DNA of 18,438 nucleotides from JBKPCD01 sp046727175. GTDB lineage: Bacteria; Acidobacteriota; Vicinamibacteria; Vicinamibacterales; 2-12-FULL-66-21. A model generated the notes under the pieces. It was not told the origin of the DNA. It ran no database searches and was given only the letters and a program-made list of their open reading frames with translations. The stretch spans positions 1-18,438 of the forward strand of contig JBKPCD010000246.1 of the NCBI GenBank assembly GCA_046727175.1, in the 5' to 3' direction. The position numbers and the translations under genes were made by a program. Shown here one piece after another: positions 1-8,397 of the stretch (the stretch's first letter is position 1; each line of letters opens with the position of its first letter).

Positions 1-174
1 GCACGAGAGAGCCGCCGCATTATCCGGGACCGCTATGAGAGCGGCCTCACGGATGCGGCCATGCTGTTGCGCTCGGCCGACGCCGTGCTGCAGGCCGATG
101 CCCAGCAAATCGCTGCGCGTGTGAGTGTGCTCACGGCAACAGCGACCCTGCAACGAGCGATAGGACGGCCATGA
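1..174 (+). CDS. TolC-family outer-membrane efflux channel, C-terminal fragment
   Basis: This is the last 57 codons of a gene that begins outside the window; reading frame 1 is open from base 1 to the TGA at 172-174. The peptide contains RYESGLTDAAMLLRSADAVL, followed by a helix ending TATATLQRAIG. That is the usual end of TolC/OEP proteins, where the periplasmic helices carry an R-Y-x-x-G-x-x-[ST] motif and a final 'L-x-x-A-x-G' segment. The family forms the trimeric outer-membrane duct of tripartite efflux pumps. Its stop overlaps the adaptor start as ATGA, so the two are probably translationally coupled. Identity rests on this short tail and on the downstream adaptor and RND genes; substrate cannot be judged. 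Confidence 0.85.
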   Translation, partial: ARESRRIIRDRYESGLTDAAMLLRSADAVLQADAQQIAARVSVLTATATLQRAIGRP

Positions 175-1334
175 AACCGATCACCGCGAGTCATCACATC
201 ATCGTTGCGGGCGTTACGGCGGCGCTCTTGATGAGCGTGGCGCTGGCCGGATGCTCGGCTCGCGGGGCCGCCGCTCCGGCCGACGCGGTCGAGCCCGTCG
301 TCGTCACCGTCGCCGAGGTGGTGATGACCGATGTGGCCAGAGCGATCGATTCGGGCGGCGTGGTACAGGCTCGCACGACGGCCACGATCACGGCGCGCAT
401 CCTGGCGCCGGTGCGCGAGGTCCGCGTGTCGCCAGGCGATCAGGTCCGCAAAGGCCAGACGCTCATCGTGCTCGACGGCGACGATCTCGCCGCCGGCGCC
501 CGTGCCGCGCGCTCAGCGGCCCTTGCCGCCGAACAGGGGTCGAAGGCGGCCGCAGCCGAGCTCCAGGCCGCGGAAGCTGGCCTGGCCCTCGCACGCGCGT
601 CCCACGATCGCATCGCCGGCCTGCAGGCCAGGCGGTCCGCCACCGCGCAGGAACTCGATGACGCCACCGCGACGCTGCGGAGCGCCGAAGCGCGCGTCGC
701 CGGTGCGTCCGCGCGGGCATTGCAGGCCGCGTCGGCAGTCGAGAGCGCCCGGGCCGCCGGCGACCAGGCGAGCACCATCCACTCGTTCACCACGATTGCA
801 GCGCCCTTCGACGGCATGATCACCGAGAAGATGGTCGAGCCCGGAAACATGGCGTCACCAGGCATGCCCCTTCTCCGCCTGGAAGACACACGCGGATTCC
901 GCCTCGAGGTCCGCGTGGACGAATCACGCCTCGGCCAGATTCGAAACGGCGACAGCGTCCCGGTCTTCCTCGGGACCGGGACCACCTCGATGAAGGGCAC
1001 GGTGGTTGAGGTCAGCCGGGCGGTCGATGCAGATGCGCGAGCGTTTCTCGTCAAGATCGCATTGCCCGATGCACGTGGCCTTCGATCGGGCGAATTCGGG
1101 AAGGCGCGATTTCACGGAACGCCGCGACGCGCGTTGACCATTCCAGCGTCGGCGATCGTGCGCCGCGGACAGCTCACCTCGGTCTTCGTGGTCGACCAGG
1201 GCCTGGCGCGTGTGCGTCTCGTCAACCTCAGCGAGTCCGAAGTACTGGCAGGCCTGACGGAATCGGAGGTGGTGATTCTTTCGCCGCCGGCCGGCGTCAC
1301 CGACGGACGCCGCGTCAGCGTGGGAGGCCGGTAG
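171..1334 (+). CDS. RND efflux periplasmic adaptor (membrane-fusion lipoprotein)
   Basis: This 387-aa HlyD/AcrA-type adaptor bridges the RND permease and the TolC-like channel in the periplasm. The N-terminus has a hydrophobic stretch ending in the lipobox LAGC (Cys28), so it is probably a lipid-anchored protein. The first lipoyl half (VSPGDQVRKGQTLIVLDG) lies near residues 86-104. A long Ala-rich alpha-hairpin follows at roughly 108-200, then the second lipoyl half (IAAPFDGMITEKMVEPGN). Beta-barrel and membrane-proximal domains fill the C-terminal 150 residues. The start is supported by AGGA five bases before the ATG, which overlaps the stop of the channel gene. The permease begins directly after its stop. 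Family assignment is secure; the transported compound is unknown. Confidence 0.93.
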   Translation: MKPITASHHIIVAGVTAALLMSVALAGCSARGAAAPADAVEPVVVTVAEVVMTDVARAIDSGGVVQARTTATITARILAPVREVRVSPGDQVRKGQTLIVLDGDDLAAGARAARSAALAAEQGSKAAAAELQAAEAGLALARASHDRIAGLQARRSATAQELDDATATLRSAEARVAGASARALQAASAVESARAAGDQASTIHSFTTIAAPFDGMITEKMVEPGNMASPGMPLLRLEDTRGFRLEVRVDESRLGQIRNGDSVPVFLGTGTTSMKGTVVEVSRAVDADARAFLVKIALPDARGLRSGEFGKARFHGTPRRALTIPASAIVRRGQLTSVFVVDQGLARVRLVNLSESEVLAGLTESEVVILSPPAGVTDGRRVSVGGR

Positions 1335-4300
1335 ATGGTCAGGACTTACGGCGCCGCCGGCCGGATGGCCGTGGCGTTCATCCACTCCAAGCTGACGCCG
1401 CTCTTCATTCTGGCCTCGATGGCGCTTGGCGCCCTGGCGGTGGTGGCGCTGCCGCGCGAAGAGGAACCTCAGATCATCGTGCCGATGGTTGACGTGTTCG
1501 TCGAGATGCCGGGGGCGACACCGGCGGATGTTGAACAGCGGGTGACGCGTCCGCTGGAGCAGCTGCTCTGGGAAGTGCCCGGCGTGGAATACGTCTACTC
1601 GACCTCGAGTCCCGGACAGTCGATGGTCGTCGTCCGCTTCAAGGTGGACGAGCCGCAAGAAGCAGCGCTCGTTCGCCTCAATCAGAAACTGGCCGCGAAT
1701 GCGGATCGCATCCCACCAGGCGTCATCGGGCCCATCGTCAAGCCGCGCTCGATCGACGATGTGCCGATCCTTGCCGTCACGGTGTGGTCGGCGCGTTACG
1801 CGGACGATCAGCTGCGATCGCTCGCCGTCCAACTGCGAGATGCCATCGCTGAAGTCAACGACGTGTCGGAGGTGACCATCATCGGCGGGCGCCCAAGGCA
1901 GGTTCGCGTCGACATCGACCCCGCGAGGCTGTCGGCCTACGATCTCGATCCGCTCTCGGTTCAGCAGGCCATCGCACGCACCAACGTGCGTGGCACCGCG
2001 TCGGGCCCCGTCGCGGGCGGTGTGGTGACCGGCCTCGAGGCGGGGAGCCGCCTGCGCACAGCCGATGAACTGCGCAACGCCGTCGTGACCTCCGGAAGCG
2101 GGCGTCCCGTGTTTGTGCGCGACGTGGCGGAAGTGGTGGAGGGCGACGCCGAGCCTATGTCGTATGTCACCTTCCAGTCGAAGACGTCCGGCGCGCAACC
2201 GGCCGTCAGCATCGCCGTCGCAAAGCGGAAGGGCACCAACGCCACCGACGTCACCCACCGCGTCGCCGAGAAGCTCGACACGCTCAAGGGATCGCTCGTG
2301 CCGTCGGACGTGCATCTCACCATCACCCGTGATTATGGTGAGACCGCCGCCGACAAGAGCAACGAACTGCTGTGGCACATGCTGCTCGCCGTCCTCTCGG
2401 TCTCGGCGCTGATCTGGCTGGTCCTCGGACGGCGCGAGGCGGCCGTCGTGCTGATCGCGATTCCGGTCACGCTCGCGCTCACGCTCTTCATGTTCTATCT
2501 CTATGGCTACACCCTGAACCGCATCACGCTCTTCGCGCTGATCTTCTCCATCGGCATCCTGGTGGACGATGCGATCGTCGTGGTGGAGAACATCGTTCGC
2601 CAGGCGCGGATGGGCGGCGAAAAGCGGGGCGGGCTGGCCGCGATCGCGATTCGCGCCGTTGACGAAGTGGGCAACCCCACGATCCTCGCGACCTTCGCGG
2701 TGGTGGCGGCGATCCTGCCGATGGCGTTCATCCGCGGATTGTCGGGGCCCTACATGCGGCCGATTCCGGTGGGCGCGTCGGCGGCGATGGTCTTCTCGCT
2801 GGTGGTCGCCTTCGTCGTGACGCCGTGGGCCGCGGTCCGGCTGCTCAAGCCCTCCGCGCATCAAAATCACGGCGAAGAAGATCTCCTCACGCGGCTCTAT
2901 CGCCGCGTGATGGGACCGCTCATCGCCAGCGGCAGGAGGCGCGCGATCTTCCTGGCTGGCGTGGCGGCCTTGCTGCTGGCGGCCGTCGCGCTTGTCCCGC
3001 TCGAACTGGTAACGGTGAAGATGATGCCGTTCGACAACAAGAGCGAGTTCCAGGTCATGATCGACATGCCCGAGGGCACGGCGCTCGAGACGACGGCGCG
3101 GGTCGCGTCGGCACTGGCGTCGTCCATCCTGGACGATGAGACAGTCGTCAACGTCCAGCAATACGTGGGCATGTCGGCGCCCTACAACTTCAACGGTCTC
3201 GTGCGGCACTACTTTCTGAGGCGCGCTCCGCACCTCGCCGATCTGCAGGTGAACCTGGTGCCGAAGGGCGAACGCTCGGCGCAGAGCCACGATGTGGCCG
3301 GACGCGTGCGCGAGCGGCTGATGCCGATCGCGAAACAATTCGGCGCGACCATACAGGTGTCGGAAGTGCCACCGGGCCCGCCCGTGCTGCAAACCCTCGT
3401 CGCGGAAGTCTATGGGCCGGATCCGGCGCGGCGGATGGCGGTGGCCGCAAAAATCAAGTCGATCTTCGATCAGACCCCCGGCGTTGTCGACACTGACTGG
3501 TACGTCGAAGCCCCGCATGCGAAGATCACGCTCGCTGTCGATGGCGAAAAAGCCGCGGCTGCGGGCCTCTCGCCGGCGGCGGTGGCGGCGGTTGTACGGA
3601 TGGCCGGCTCGGGAGAATCCGCGGGCCTGCTGCACGACGAGCGGGCGCGCGAGGACGTGCCGATCGTGATCCGCCTCCCCCGCGACGATCGCAGTCTCGA
3701 GGCCGTCCAGTCGATCCGGCTTCGCGGCACCAGGCCGGTGGCCGTGGGCGAGCTCACGAGCGCCGTGGCCACGCAGGAAGGGCCAAGCCTGTATCACAAG
3801 AATCTGCAGGCGGTGACCTACGTCACCGGCGACCTGGCAGGAAAGAACGGGAGCCCGGTCTACGCCATCCTCCAGATGAACAAGCCGATCGGGCGGCTGT
3901 CGCTGCCCGAGGGTTATGGGCTCGAGGTCTTCAACGCGGTCCAGCCGTTCGACACCTCGCGCTACGCGATGAAATGGGACGGCGAGTGGCACCTCACGAT
4001 CGAGGTGTTCCGCGACCTCGGCCTCGCGTTCGCGGCCGTGCTCGTGCTCATCTACGTGCTGGTGGTCGGCTGGTTCCAGTCGTTCAAGACGCCCCTGCTG
4101 ATCATGGCCGCCATCCCGTTCTCGCTGGTTGGGATCCTGCCGGCGCACGCGGCGTTGGGGGCGTTCTTCACGGCCACGTCGATGATCGGCTTCATCACCG
4201 GTGCGGGCATTGTGGTGCGCAATTCGATCATCCTGGTGGACTTCATTGAGCTGCGGTTGCTCGAGGGTCTTCCCCTCGAGCAGGCCGTCGTTGACGCCGG

Positions 4301-4529
4301 CGCGGTGCGGTTCCGCCCCATGGCCCTCACCGCCGCCGCCATGATCGTCGGCGCCGGGGTAATCCTATTCGACCCGATTTTCCAGGGCCTGGCGATCTCG
4401 CTGATGGCAGGCGAGGTGGCGTCGCTCCTGCTCTCGCGCATGGCCGTGCCCGTCCTCTACTACATGGCGAAGCGCCACGAGCGTACCGAACCGGTGCCCA
4501 CTGCAGCGCCGATGGAGGCCGCGGCATGA
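1335..4529 (+). CDS. RND-family efflux permease (AcrB/ACR_tran type)
   Basis: This 1064-aa proton-driven inner-membrane pump is the expected length for the family. TM1 is near residues 15-33, followed by the conserved PREEEPQI segment and the first porter loop. TM2-TM6 start near 345 and TM7 near 537; after the second loop the remaining helices run from about 890 to 1040. TM4 carries the proton-relay pair Asp411-Asp412 in GILVDDAIVVVEN, which is the drug-efflux pattern, whereas heavy-metal CzcA-type pumps have a different DFG...DG(A/S)VV layout. At the position of the AcrB TM10 lysine (Lys940) the sequence reads VVRNSIILVDF, giving Arg962. GGGAGG lies 7 bases before the ATG, and the gene abuts the adaptor stop. 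It is part of a complete tripartite unit and could export hydrophobic or amphiphilic compounds; the actual substrate is not readable. Confidence 0.93.
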   Translation: MVRTYGAAGRMAVAFIHSKLTPLFILASMALGALAVVALPREEEPQIIVPMVDVFVEMPGATPADVEQRVTRPLEQLLWEVPGVEYVYSTSSPGQSMVVVRFKVDEPQEAALVRLNQKLAANADRIPPGVIGPIVKPRSIDDVPILAVTVWSARYADDQLRSLAVQLRDAIAEVNDVSEVTIIGGRPRQVRVDIDPARLSAYDLDPLSVQQAIARTNVRGTASGPVAGGVVTGLEAGSRLRTADELRNAVVTSGSGRPVFVRDVAEVVEGDAEPMSYVTFQSKTSGAQPAVSIAVAKRKGTNATDVTHRVAEKLDTLKGSLVPSDVHLTITRDYGETAADKSNELLWHMLLAVLSVSALIWLVLGRREAAVVLIAIPVTLALTLFMFYLYGYTLNRITLFALIFSIGILVDDAIVVVENIVRQARMGGEKRGGLAAIAIRAVDEVGNPTILATFAVVAAILPMAFIRGLSGPYMRPIPVGASAAMVFSLVVAFVVTPWAAVRLLKPSAHQNHGEEDLLTRLYRRVMGPLIASGRRRAIFLAGVAALLLAAVALVPLELVTVKMMPFDNKSEFQVMIDMPEGTALETTARVASALASSILDDETVVNVQQYVGMSAPYNFNGLVRHYFLRRAPHLADLQVNLVPKGERSAQSHDVAGRVRERLMPIAKQFGATIQVSEVPPGPPVLQTLVAEVYGPDPARRMAVAAKIKSIFDQTPGVVDTDWYVEAPHAKITLAVDGEKAAAAGLSPAAVAAVVRMAGSGESAGLLHDERAREDVPIVIRLPRDDRSLEAVQSIRLRGTRPVAVGELTSAVATQEGPSLYHKNLQAVTYVTGDLAGKNGSPVYAILQMNKPIGRLSLPEGYGLEVFNAVQPFDTSRYAMKWDGEWHLTIEVFRDLGLAFAAVLVLIYVLVVGWFQSFKTPLLIMAAIPFSLVGILPAHAALGAFFTATSMIGFITGAGIVVRNSIILVDFIELRLLEGLPLEQAVVDAGAVRFRPMALTAAAMIVGAGVILFDPIFQGLAISLMAGEVASLLLSRMAVPVLYYMAKRHERTEPVPTAAPMEAAA

Positions 4530-4536
4530 CCCGAGC

Positions 4537-5532
4537 TCAGACTTCTGACCTCGGCGATCGAGGCGAGCTCGTAGCAACCCTGCTTTGGCGCCGGTACCGG
4601 GCCGGCGGCACTTCGAATGCGCGCCTGAAGGCCCGGTTGAACGCCGCTTCAGACTCGTAGCCCACTTCGGCCGCGATATCCGCCACTCCCTTCGGGGTGG
4701 AGGTCAACGCCTGGGCCGCCAGACGCAGCCGCCAGCCCGTCAAGTACGCGATGGGGGGAACCGAGAGATAGCGCGTGAAACGCTCCACGAGCGCGGAGCG
4801 AGACAGGCCGACGTCCATGGCGAGCCCGGCAATGGTCCACGGGTGACTCGGGCGGCTGTGAAGCAGCGCGAGGCTCTTGCCCACGATAGGGTCTCTTGCG
4901 CCCGCGAGCCACCCGGTCGTCTGATCGGGGAGGCCGGTGACGTATCGCCTCATCGTGTCCACGAACAGGACTTCCGACAGCTTGGCGAGCATCACGTCGC
5001 TACCCGCGCCGTCCGAGGCGGCCTCCTCGACGAGATGTAGGATCGAATGCTCCAGCCAGTGCCCGGAGCGGTCGGTCCTGATGTTCACCTTCAGCATCCG
5101 CGGCAAGCTCTCGAGAATCGGACCGCAGAGGAGCGGGTCGCAAGTCAAGTACCCACACACGAACCCGGTCGTCGCCCCACCGCCACCGGCGCGCATCGGC
5201 GAAAGGTCGCGTGTCGCGACCTTCCGCAAAAGCGCAGCACCATCGATCTGGTTCGATCCAGAGCCGCCGCTCAAGCAGTGCGGATCCCCGTGCGGAAATA
5301 GCACGATGTCGCCTGCCGACAGCTCGACATCGGACTCGCCTTCTAGAGATACCCGGGCCGTGCCATCCACGACGAAGTGATAGATCAACATGTGCGGCGC
5401 GCCGGGTGCCAGCGTCGGCGCCAATGCGCGACAGTGGGGCGTCGAGAGCCGCCAGGGGGCCGAAAACTCCGCCCTGAAGAACATGGCCCCCTTCAACCGA
5501 ACGCCGTTCAACACCTCTGAGAACGCGTCCAT
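4537..5532 (-). CDS. AraC-family transcriptional regulator (cupin + HTH)
   Basis: This 331-aa DNA-binding regulator has an N-terminal cupin-type sensor domain at about 10-200, with a typical GDIVLFPHGDPHCL turn. The C-terminal AraC domain covers the last ~100 residues. Its first helix-turn-helix (WTIAGLAMDVGLSRSALVERF) precedes the linker RLRLAAQAL and the second helix-turn-helix (VADIAAEVGYESEAAFNRAF), closing with PPARYR. The chosen ATG (MDAFSEVL) has GGAGGAGG and an earlier GAGGAAG just upstream and matches where cupin-AraC proteins normally begin. An in-frame start at 5658 would add 42 poorly conserved residues. The gene converges on the RND operon with 7 bp between stops, so it is an obvious but unproven candidate regulator of the pump. 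The effector ligand is unknown. Confidence 0.9.
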   Translation of the reverse strand: MDAFSEVLNGVRLKGAMFFRAEFSAPWRLSTPHCRALAPTLAPGAPHMLIYHFVVDGTARVSLEGESDVELSAGDIVLFPHGDPHCLSGGSGSNQIDGAALLRKVATRDLSPMRAGGGGATTGFVCGYLTCDPLLCGPILESLPRMLKVNIRTDRSGHWLEHSILHLVEEAASDGAGSDVMLAKLSEVLFVDTMRRYVTGLPDQTTGWLAGARDPIVGKSLALLHSRPSHPWTIAGLAMDVGLSRSALVERFTRYLSVPPIAYLTGWRLRLAAQALTSTPKGVADIAAEVGYESEAAFNRAFRRAFEVPPARYRRQSRVATSSPRSPRSEV

Positions 5533-5751
5533 CCTCCTCCGGCTTCCTCGGGATGCCCCGCAAAGTTTCGTGGCGCCCGCGCAAAGCATTCTAAGCCCAC
5601 CGGACTCGCGGGCAAGAACTTCAACCGCGCGCGCGTGGTCAGCCACGAGAGAGCCCACAGAATCGCTGCCGTCACGCAGCGCTGCCAGAGCAGGGCCGCC
5701 GCGGCCGTGAATGTAGCGCCCGCTCGTAATCGGCCGGCGGCACGTAGCCGA

Positions 5752-6424
5752 TTAGTTCGAGGAGCGCCGCGTGTTAAACGAATAGACCCATTCCAACGTT
5801 GCAAATTCCGCGGTCTCAAGGTGCCGCCACGGCGCCGGCGAATGACCTCGGTCCTCAACAAGCCGATCGCGAATTCGGCGAGTGCATAGTCGTACGCCTC
5901 CGACCGATGGCGCGATGCCCGCATCGCCGAGGCGGTCGGTGTAGGTCATCGGATAAACGTCGACGACGACCAAGTCCGAGTCCGCGCCGGTCGTCGAGAC
6001 GTGCCGGTTCACCTTGACCGGTCCCGCAATGATCATGTCCTGATCGAGCGGCGGCGTCTTTTAGACGAGCACGTCGGTGCGCCGGCTGGCGAACCGCTGA
6101 TCCTCCGTCATGTAGTCGGACGTCATCCCCGGTGCGGTGTAACCCACGTACGGCATCGGCCTGTTCGGCTCGCTCACGTACTCGTCGAACTGCCGCTGCC
6201 CCGCCGGCTGCGTTCTCGACAGCCCTCCGTCCGCGTCGAAATACAGCGTCGTCAGCTGCAGCTTCTTCGCCCGCCACGCGTCGAGGCGGCGAAACTCGTT
6301 CACGCTGTGAGGAACAGCCAGGCTTCCGGCATGCTCGCTGGCTTGTCCTTCAGGTACTGCATGAAGAACGGGAACTGGATGTTCTCGCGGAAGTACTCCG
6401 AAGTCCTGACGCCGAAGTCAACAA
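5752..6424 (-). pseudogene. Degraded CocE/NonD-type (X-Pro dipeptidyl-peptidase S15-like) hydrolase
   Basis: Read on the minus strand, three consecutive pieces match the middle-to-C-terminal part of CocE/NonD acyl hydrolases. About 6424 to 6303 gives DFGVRTSEYFRENIQFPFF and then PEAWLFLTA. A one-base loss near 6302 shifts the frame, and 6303-6064 continues with NEFRRLDAW, TLYFDADGGLSRTQPAG and YTAPGMTSDYMTEDQRFASR. An in-frame TAA at 6061-6063 stands where Tyr is expected (DVLV-stop-KTPPLDQD). The same frame resumes with IAGPVKVNRHVSTTGADSD and VDVYP and loses similarity after about 5900. The alpha/beta-hydrolase half with the catalytic serine is absent upstream, so the gene is truncated at both ends. 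No function is expected. The match is from memory of the family pattern, not from a search. Confidence 0.82.
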
Positions 6425-6758
6425 ATTCCTTGCGCTTTGCGATAGACAGAGTCAGACCCCTGTACGACTACGTGAGCAGGTGTCGGCGCTCCGGACTGAC
6501 GACTACGCAGCAGTTCCAGCGAATGGGACGATCCAACCTTTCGCAAATCCCCGCACCGGTACCACTCATCGTAGATTCGTGGGCCACACCCCAGATCGTG
6601 ATGAACTTGCGTTCTTTGGTTGGGCAGCGGCCGCGATTCTGGCAGGCAGCTACGTGGCGCTTCTCTTCGTATTTGGCGGTTCGTCTGTCGACGGGTTCAT
6701 TGGACGCCTGACCGACGGAATCCTGGGAACGCCGCATGAATGATGGTAGTGGATCATG
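6425..6758 (+). other. Gene-poor stretch with a possible remnant membrane ORF
   Basis: No convincing gene lies here. One + strand frame ending in a TGA at 6741-6743 encodes a single hydrophobic helix (LAFFGWAAAAILAGSYVALL, then LFVFGG) followed by a short polar tail. The only late start is a GTG at 6579, which would give 54 aa, and no ribosome binding site precedes it. The frame stays open upstream only by running antisense through the hydrolase pseudogene. It could be a fragment of a lost membrane gene or chance. The stretch begins close to the point where similarity of the pseudogene stops, near the short motif GAGTCAGACCCCTG (about 6449-6462), suggesting a rearrangement junction. Confidence 0.25.
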
Positions 6759-7304
6759 TCAATCGAAGATTTCACGGGGCCGGCAGCGAAACTCCGCCAC
6801 GATGTCGTCCAGATCGATGTCGTCGTCGCCGCTAACCATCACCGGCGGCGACAGACGACGATGAATCGTGACTGCAGCCTTATCGGGATCGACGATGACA
6901 ACCGCGATCACACCGCAGATCAGATATTCTTCGACCTTTGCCAAAATATCACGGGGACGGTCATCCGGGGAGATGACCTCGACGGCCATGTCTGGCGGGC
7001 CGATCCAGAATCGCCGCAATCTGCCGCTGGGAATCCGTTCGCGCCGAACGAAGGCGACATCCGGCGCACGTACGGTGTCCGGGTTGGAGCGCAGCGTGAA
7101 TCCGACCTCCGTCACTACCTCGCCGAGGTGCCCTGAGCGGACGTGCTGCGTCAAGAGAAACAGCAACCGCGCGACTATCCGCCCATGCTCCCAACCGGCC
7201 GGACTCATTCGAATCAACCGACCGTCGGCGAGCTCGTATCGGTAATCGTCGTCCGGAAATCTCTCGAGTTCCTCTGCCGTAACCAGACGTGTGGCGTCCG
7301 ACAT
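6759..7304 (-). CDS. Uma2 family (DUF820) PD-(D/E)XK nuclease-fold protein
   Basis: This 181-aa protein has the complete Uma2 pattern: an N-terminal YELADGRLIRMSPAG strand-turn, an H-G-R-I helix, then the nuclease core. Core residues visible are Asp82 (VRAPDVAFV), Glu109 (PDMAVEVISPDD) and Lys123 (RDILAKVEEYL), followed by VVIVDPDKAAVTIHR. The fold is related to restriction endonucleases, but the biological role of Uma2 proteins is unsettled and many occur as solitary genes, as here. The ATG at 7304 is preferred because AGGAAA sits 8 bases upstream; the longer start at 7322 would place that site inside the coding region. No partner gene is adjacent, and the neighbouring DNA on its downstream side is decayed. 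Confidence 0.88.
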   Translation of the reverse strand: MSDATRLVTAEELERFPDDDYRYELADGRLIRMSPAGWEHGRIVARLLFLLTQHVRSGHLGEVVTEVGFTLRSNPDTVRAPDVAFVRRERIPSGRLRRFWIGPPDMAVEVISPDDRPRDILAKVEEYLICGVIAVVIVDPDKAAVTIHRRLSPPVMVSGDDDIDLDDIVAEFRCRPREIFD

Positions 7305-7599
7305 GGGCCGTGTTTCCTGCATGGCATTCTACATCGTCAGTTGCGAACGAGATGCCAGCGCGACTGCGTGACGGCGTCGCCGGTTTCGACGCTTATGAGC
7401 GCAGAAACTGCCAATCAGGGTGCCGATGGCGTACTCAGCTTTTGACGGGTTGACGAGGGTCCGCAACCGAGGATTCGCTGCGCCAAAACCCGCGCCCGTG
7501 TCGTAATATCAATCGGCTCGCGCAAAGAGTGAGCATCGGCACACTTCGGTGAAAGTGCCTGAAGCCAGGTAGCAATCCGTGGATTCGATCGGAGCGATC

Positions 7600-8397
7600 A
7601 TGACGCGTGCCCTGCTGGTCATCTGCGCAGTGCTGGTAAGCGGATGTTCGAGGCCGTCGTCGTCGACGCCGGCCTTTCCAGCCGGACCCATCATCGATCT
7701 CTCCCACTCGTACGACGCCCAGACGATCTTCTGGCCGACGGCCGATCGGTTTCGACTGGAGAAGGTCGCTGACGGTATTACGCCCGGCGGGTATTACTAC
7801 GCGGCAAACAACTTCTTCACCGCCGAGCATGGCGGTACGCACATCGACGCGCCGATCCACTTCGCGCAGGCGCATCAGTCCGTGGACCAGATCCCGCTCG
7901 ATCGGCTCGTCGGGCCCGCCGTCGTCGTTGACGTGCGTGAGCAGGCTCGTCGCGATGCCGATTATCAGGTCAGTGTCGAAGACATCGCGCGTACCGAGAG
8001 CGAACAGGGTGCGCTGCCGAGCGATGCGATTCTCCTCCTCCGAACCGGCTTCTCGGAACGGTGGCCAGATGCGGCGCGGTATCTCGGCACTGCCGAGCGC
8101 GGCGACGCGGCAGTCGCCAAATTGCACTTTCCTGGGCTGCACCCCGACGCGGCTCGCTGGCTCGTGGCGAATCGACAATTGAAAGCCATCGGCATCGATA
8201 CGGCAAGCATCGACTTCGGTCAGTCCACGAAGTACGAGTCGCATCGAACGCTCTTCGAGCGCAACATCCCTGCGTTCGAGAACCTGACGGCGCTCGATCG
8301 GCTTCCCGCGCGCGGTGCGTACGTCATCGCGCTGCCGATGAAGATCGGCGGCGGCAGCGGCGCCCCGCTGCGTGCCATAGCGATTCTCCCCAGGTGA
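7600..8397 (+). CDS. Cyclase-family (KynB-like) metal-dependent hydrolase, lipoprotein
   Basis: This 265-aa protein belongs to the family that includes kynurenine formamidase (the 'cyclase' family, PF04199). These enzymes use a bound metal to hydrolyse amide or ester groups. The signature HGGTHIDAPIHF is intact: His77, His81 and Asp83 correspond to the metal ligands and His87 to the catalytic histidine. Later conserved pieces are FPGLHPDAARWLV, IGIDTASID and IPAFENL. Unlike cytosolic KynB it has a signal sequence with a VSGC lipobox (Cys16), so it should be an exported lipoprotein, and its substrate is probably not formylkynurenine. GGAG sits five bases before the ATG at 7600; a GTG at 7579 is an alternative. 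The stop overlaps the GTG of the adenylate cyclase (GTGA), indicating co-translation. Confidence 0.88.
   Translation: MTRALLVICAVLVSGCSRPSSSTPAFPAGPIIDLSHSYDAQTIFWPTADRFRLEKVADGITPGGYYYAANNFFTAEHGGTHIDAPIHFAQAHQSVDQIPLDRLVGPAVVVDVREQARRDADYQVSVEDIARTESEQGALPSDAILLLRTGFSERWPDAARYLGTAERGDAAVAKLHFPGLHPDAARWLVANRQLKAIGIDTASIDFGQSTKYESHRTLFERNIPAFENLTALDRLPARGAYVIALPMKIGGGSGAPLRAIAILPR

Noticed and set aside
924..4148. A 1074-codon open frame on the minus strand antisense to the RND permease
   Set aside because: Its translation is a His/Arg/Asp/Gln-rich low-complexity product typical of antisense frames in GC-rich genes, while the + strand frame encodes a complete, recognisable RND permease.
4549..4563. 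CCTCG-GCGAT-CGAGG stem between the RND operon and the AraC gene as a terminator
   Set aside because: Only a 5-bp stem inside the AraC coding end with no T-run on either strand.
6759..7304. Uma2 protein as part of a defence or restriction system
   Set aside because: No methyltransferase, toxin/antitoxin partner or defence gene is adjacent; the gene appears solitary.
8061..8393. Upstream extension of the adenylate cyclase frame
   Set aside because: The first 111 codons are Arg-rich and lie out of frame inside the conserved KynB-like gene; the GTG at 8394 overlapping that gene's stop gives a normal N-terminus with a TM helix.
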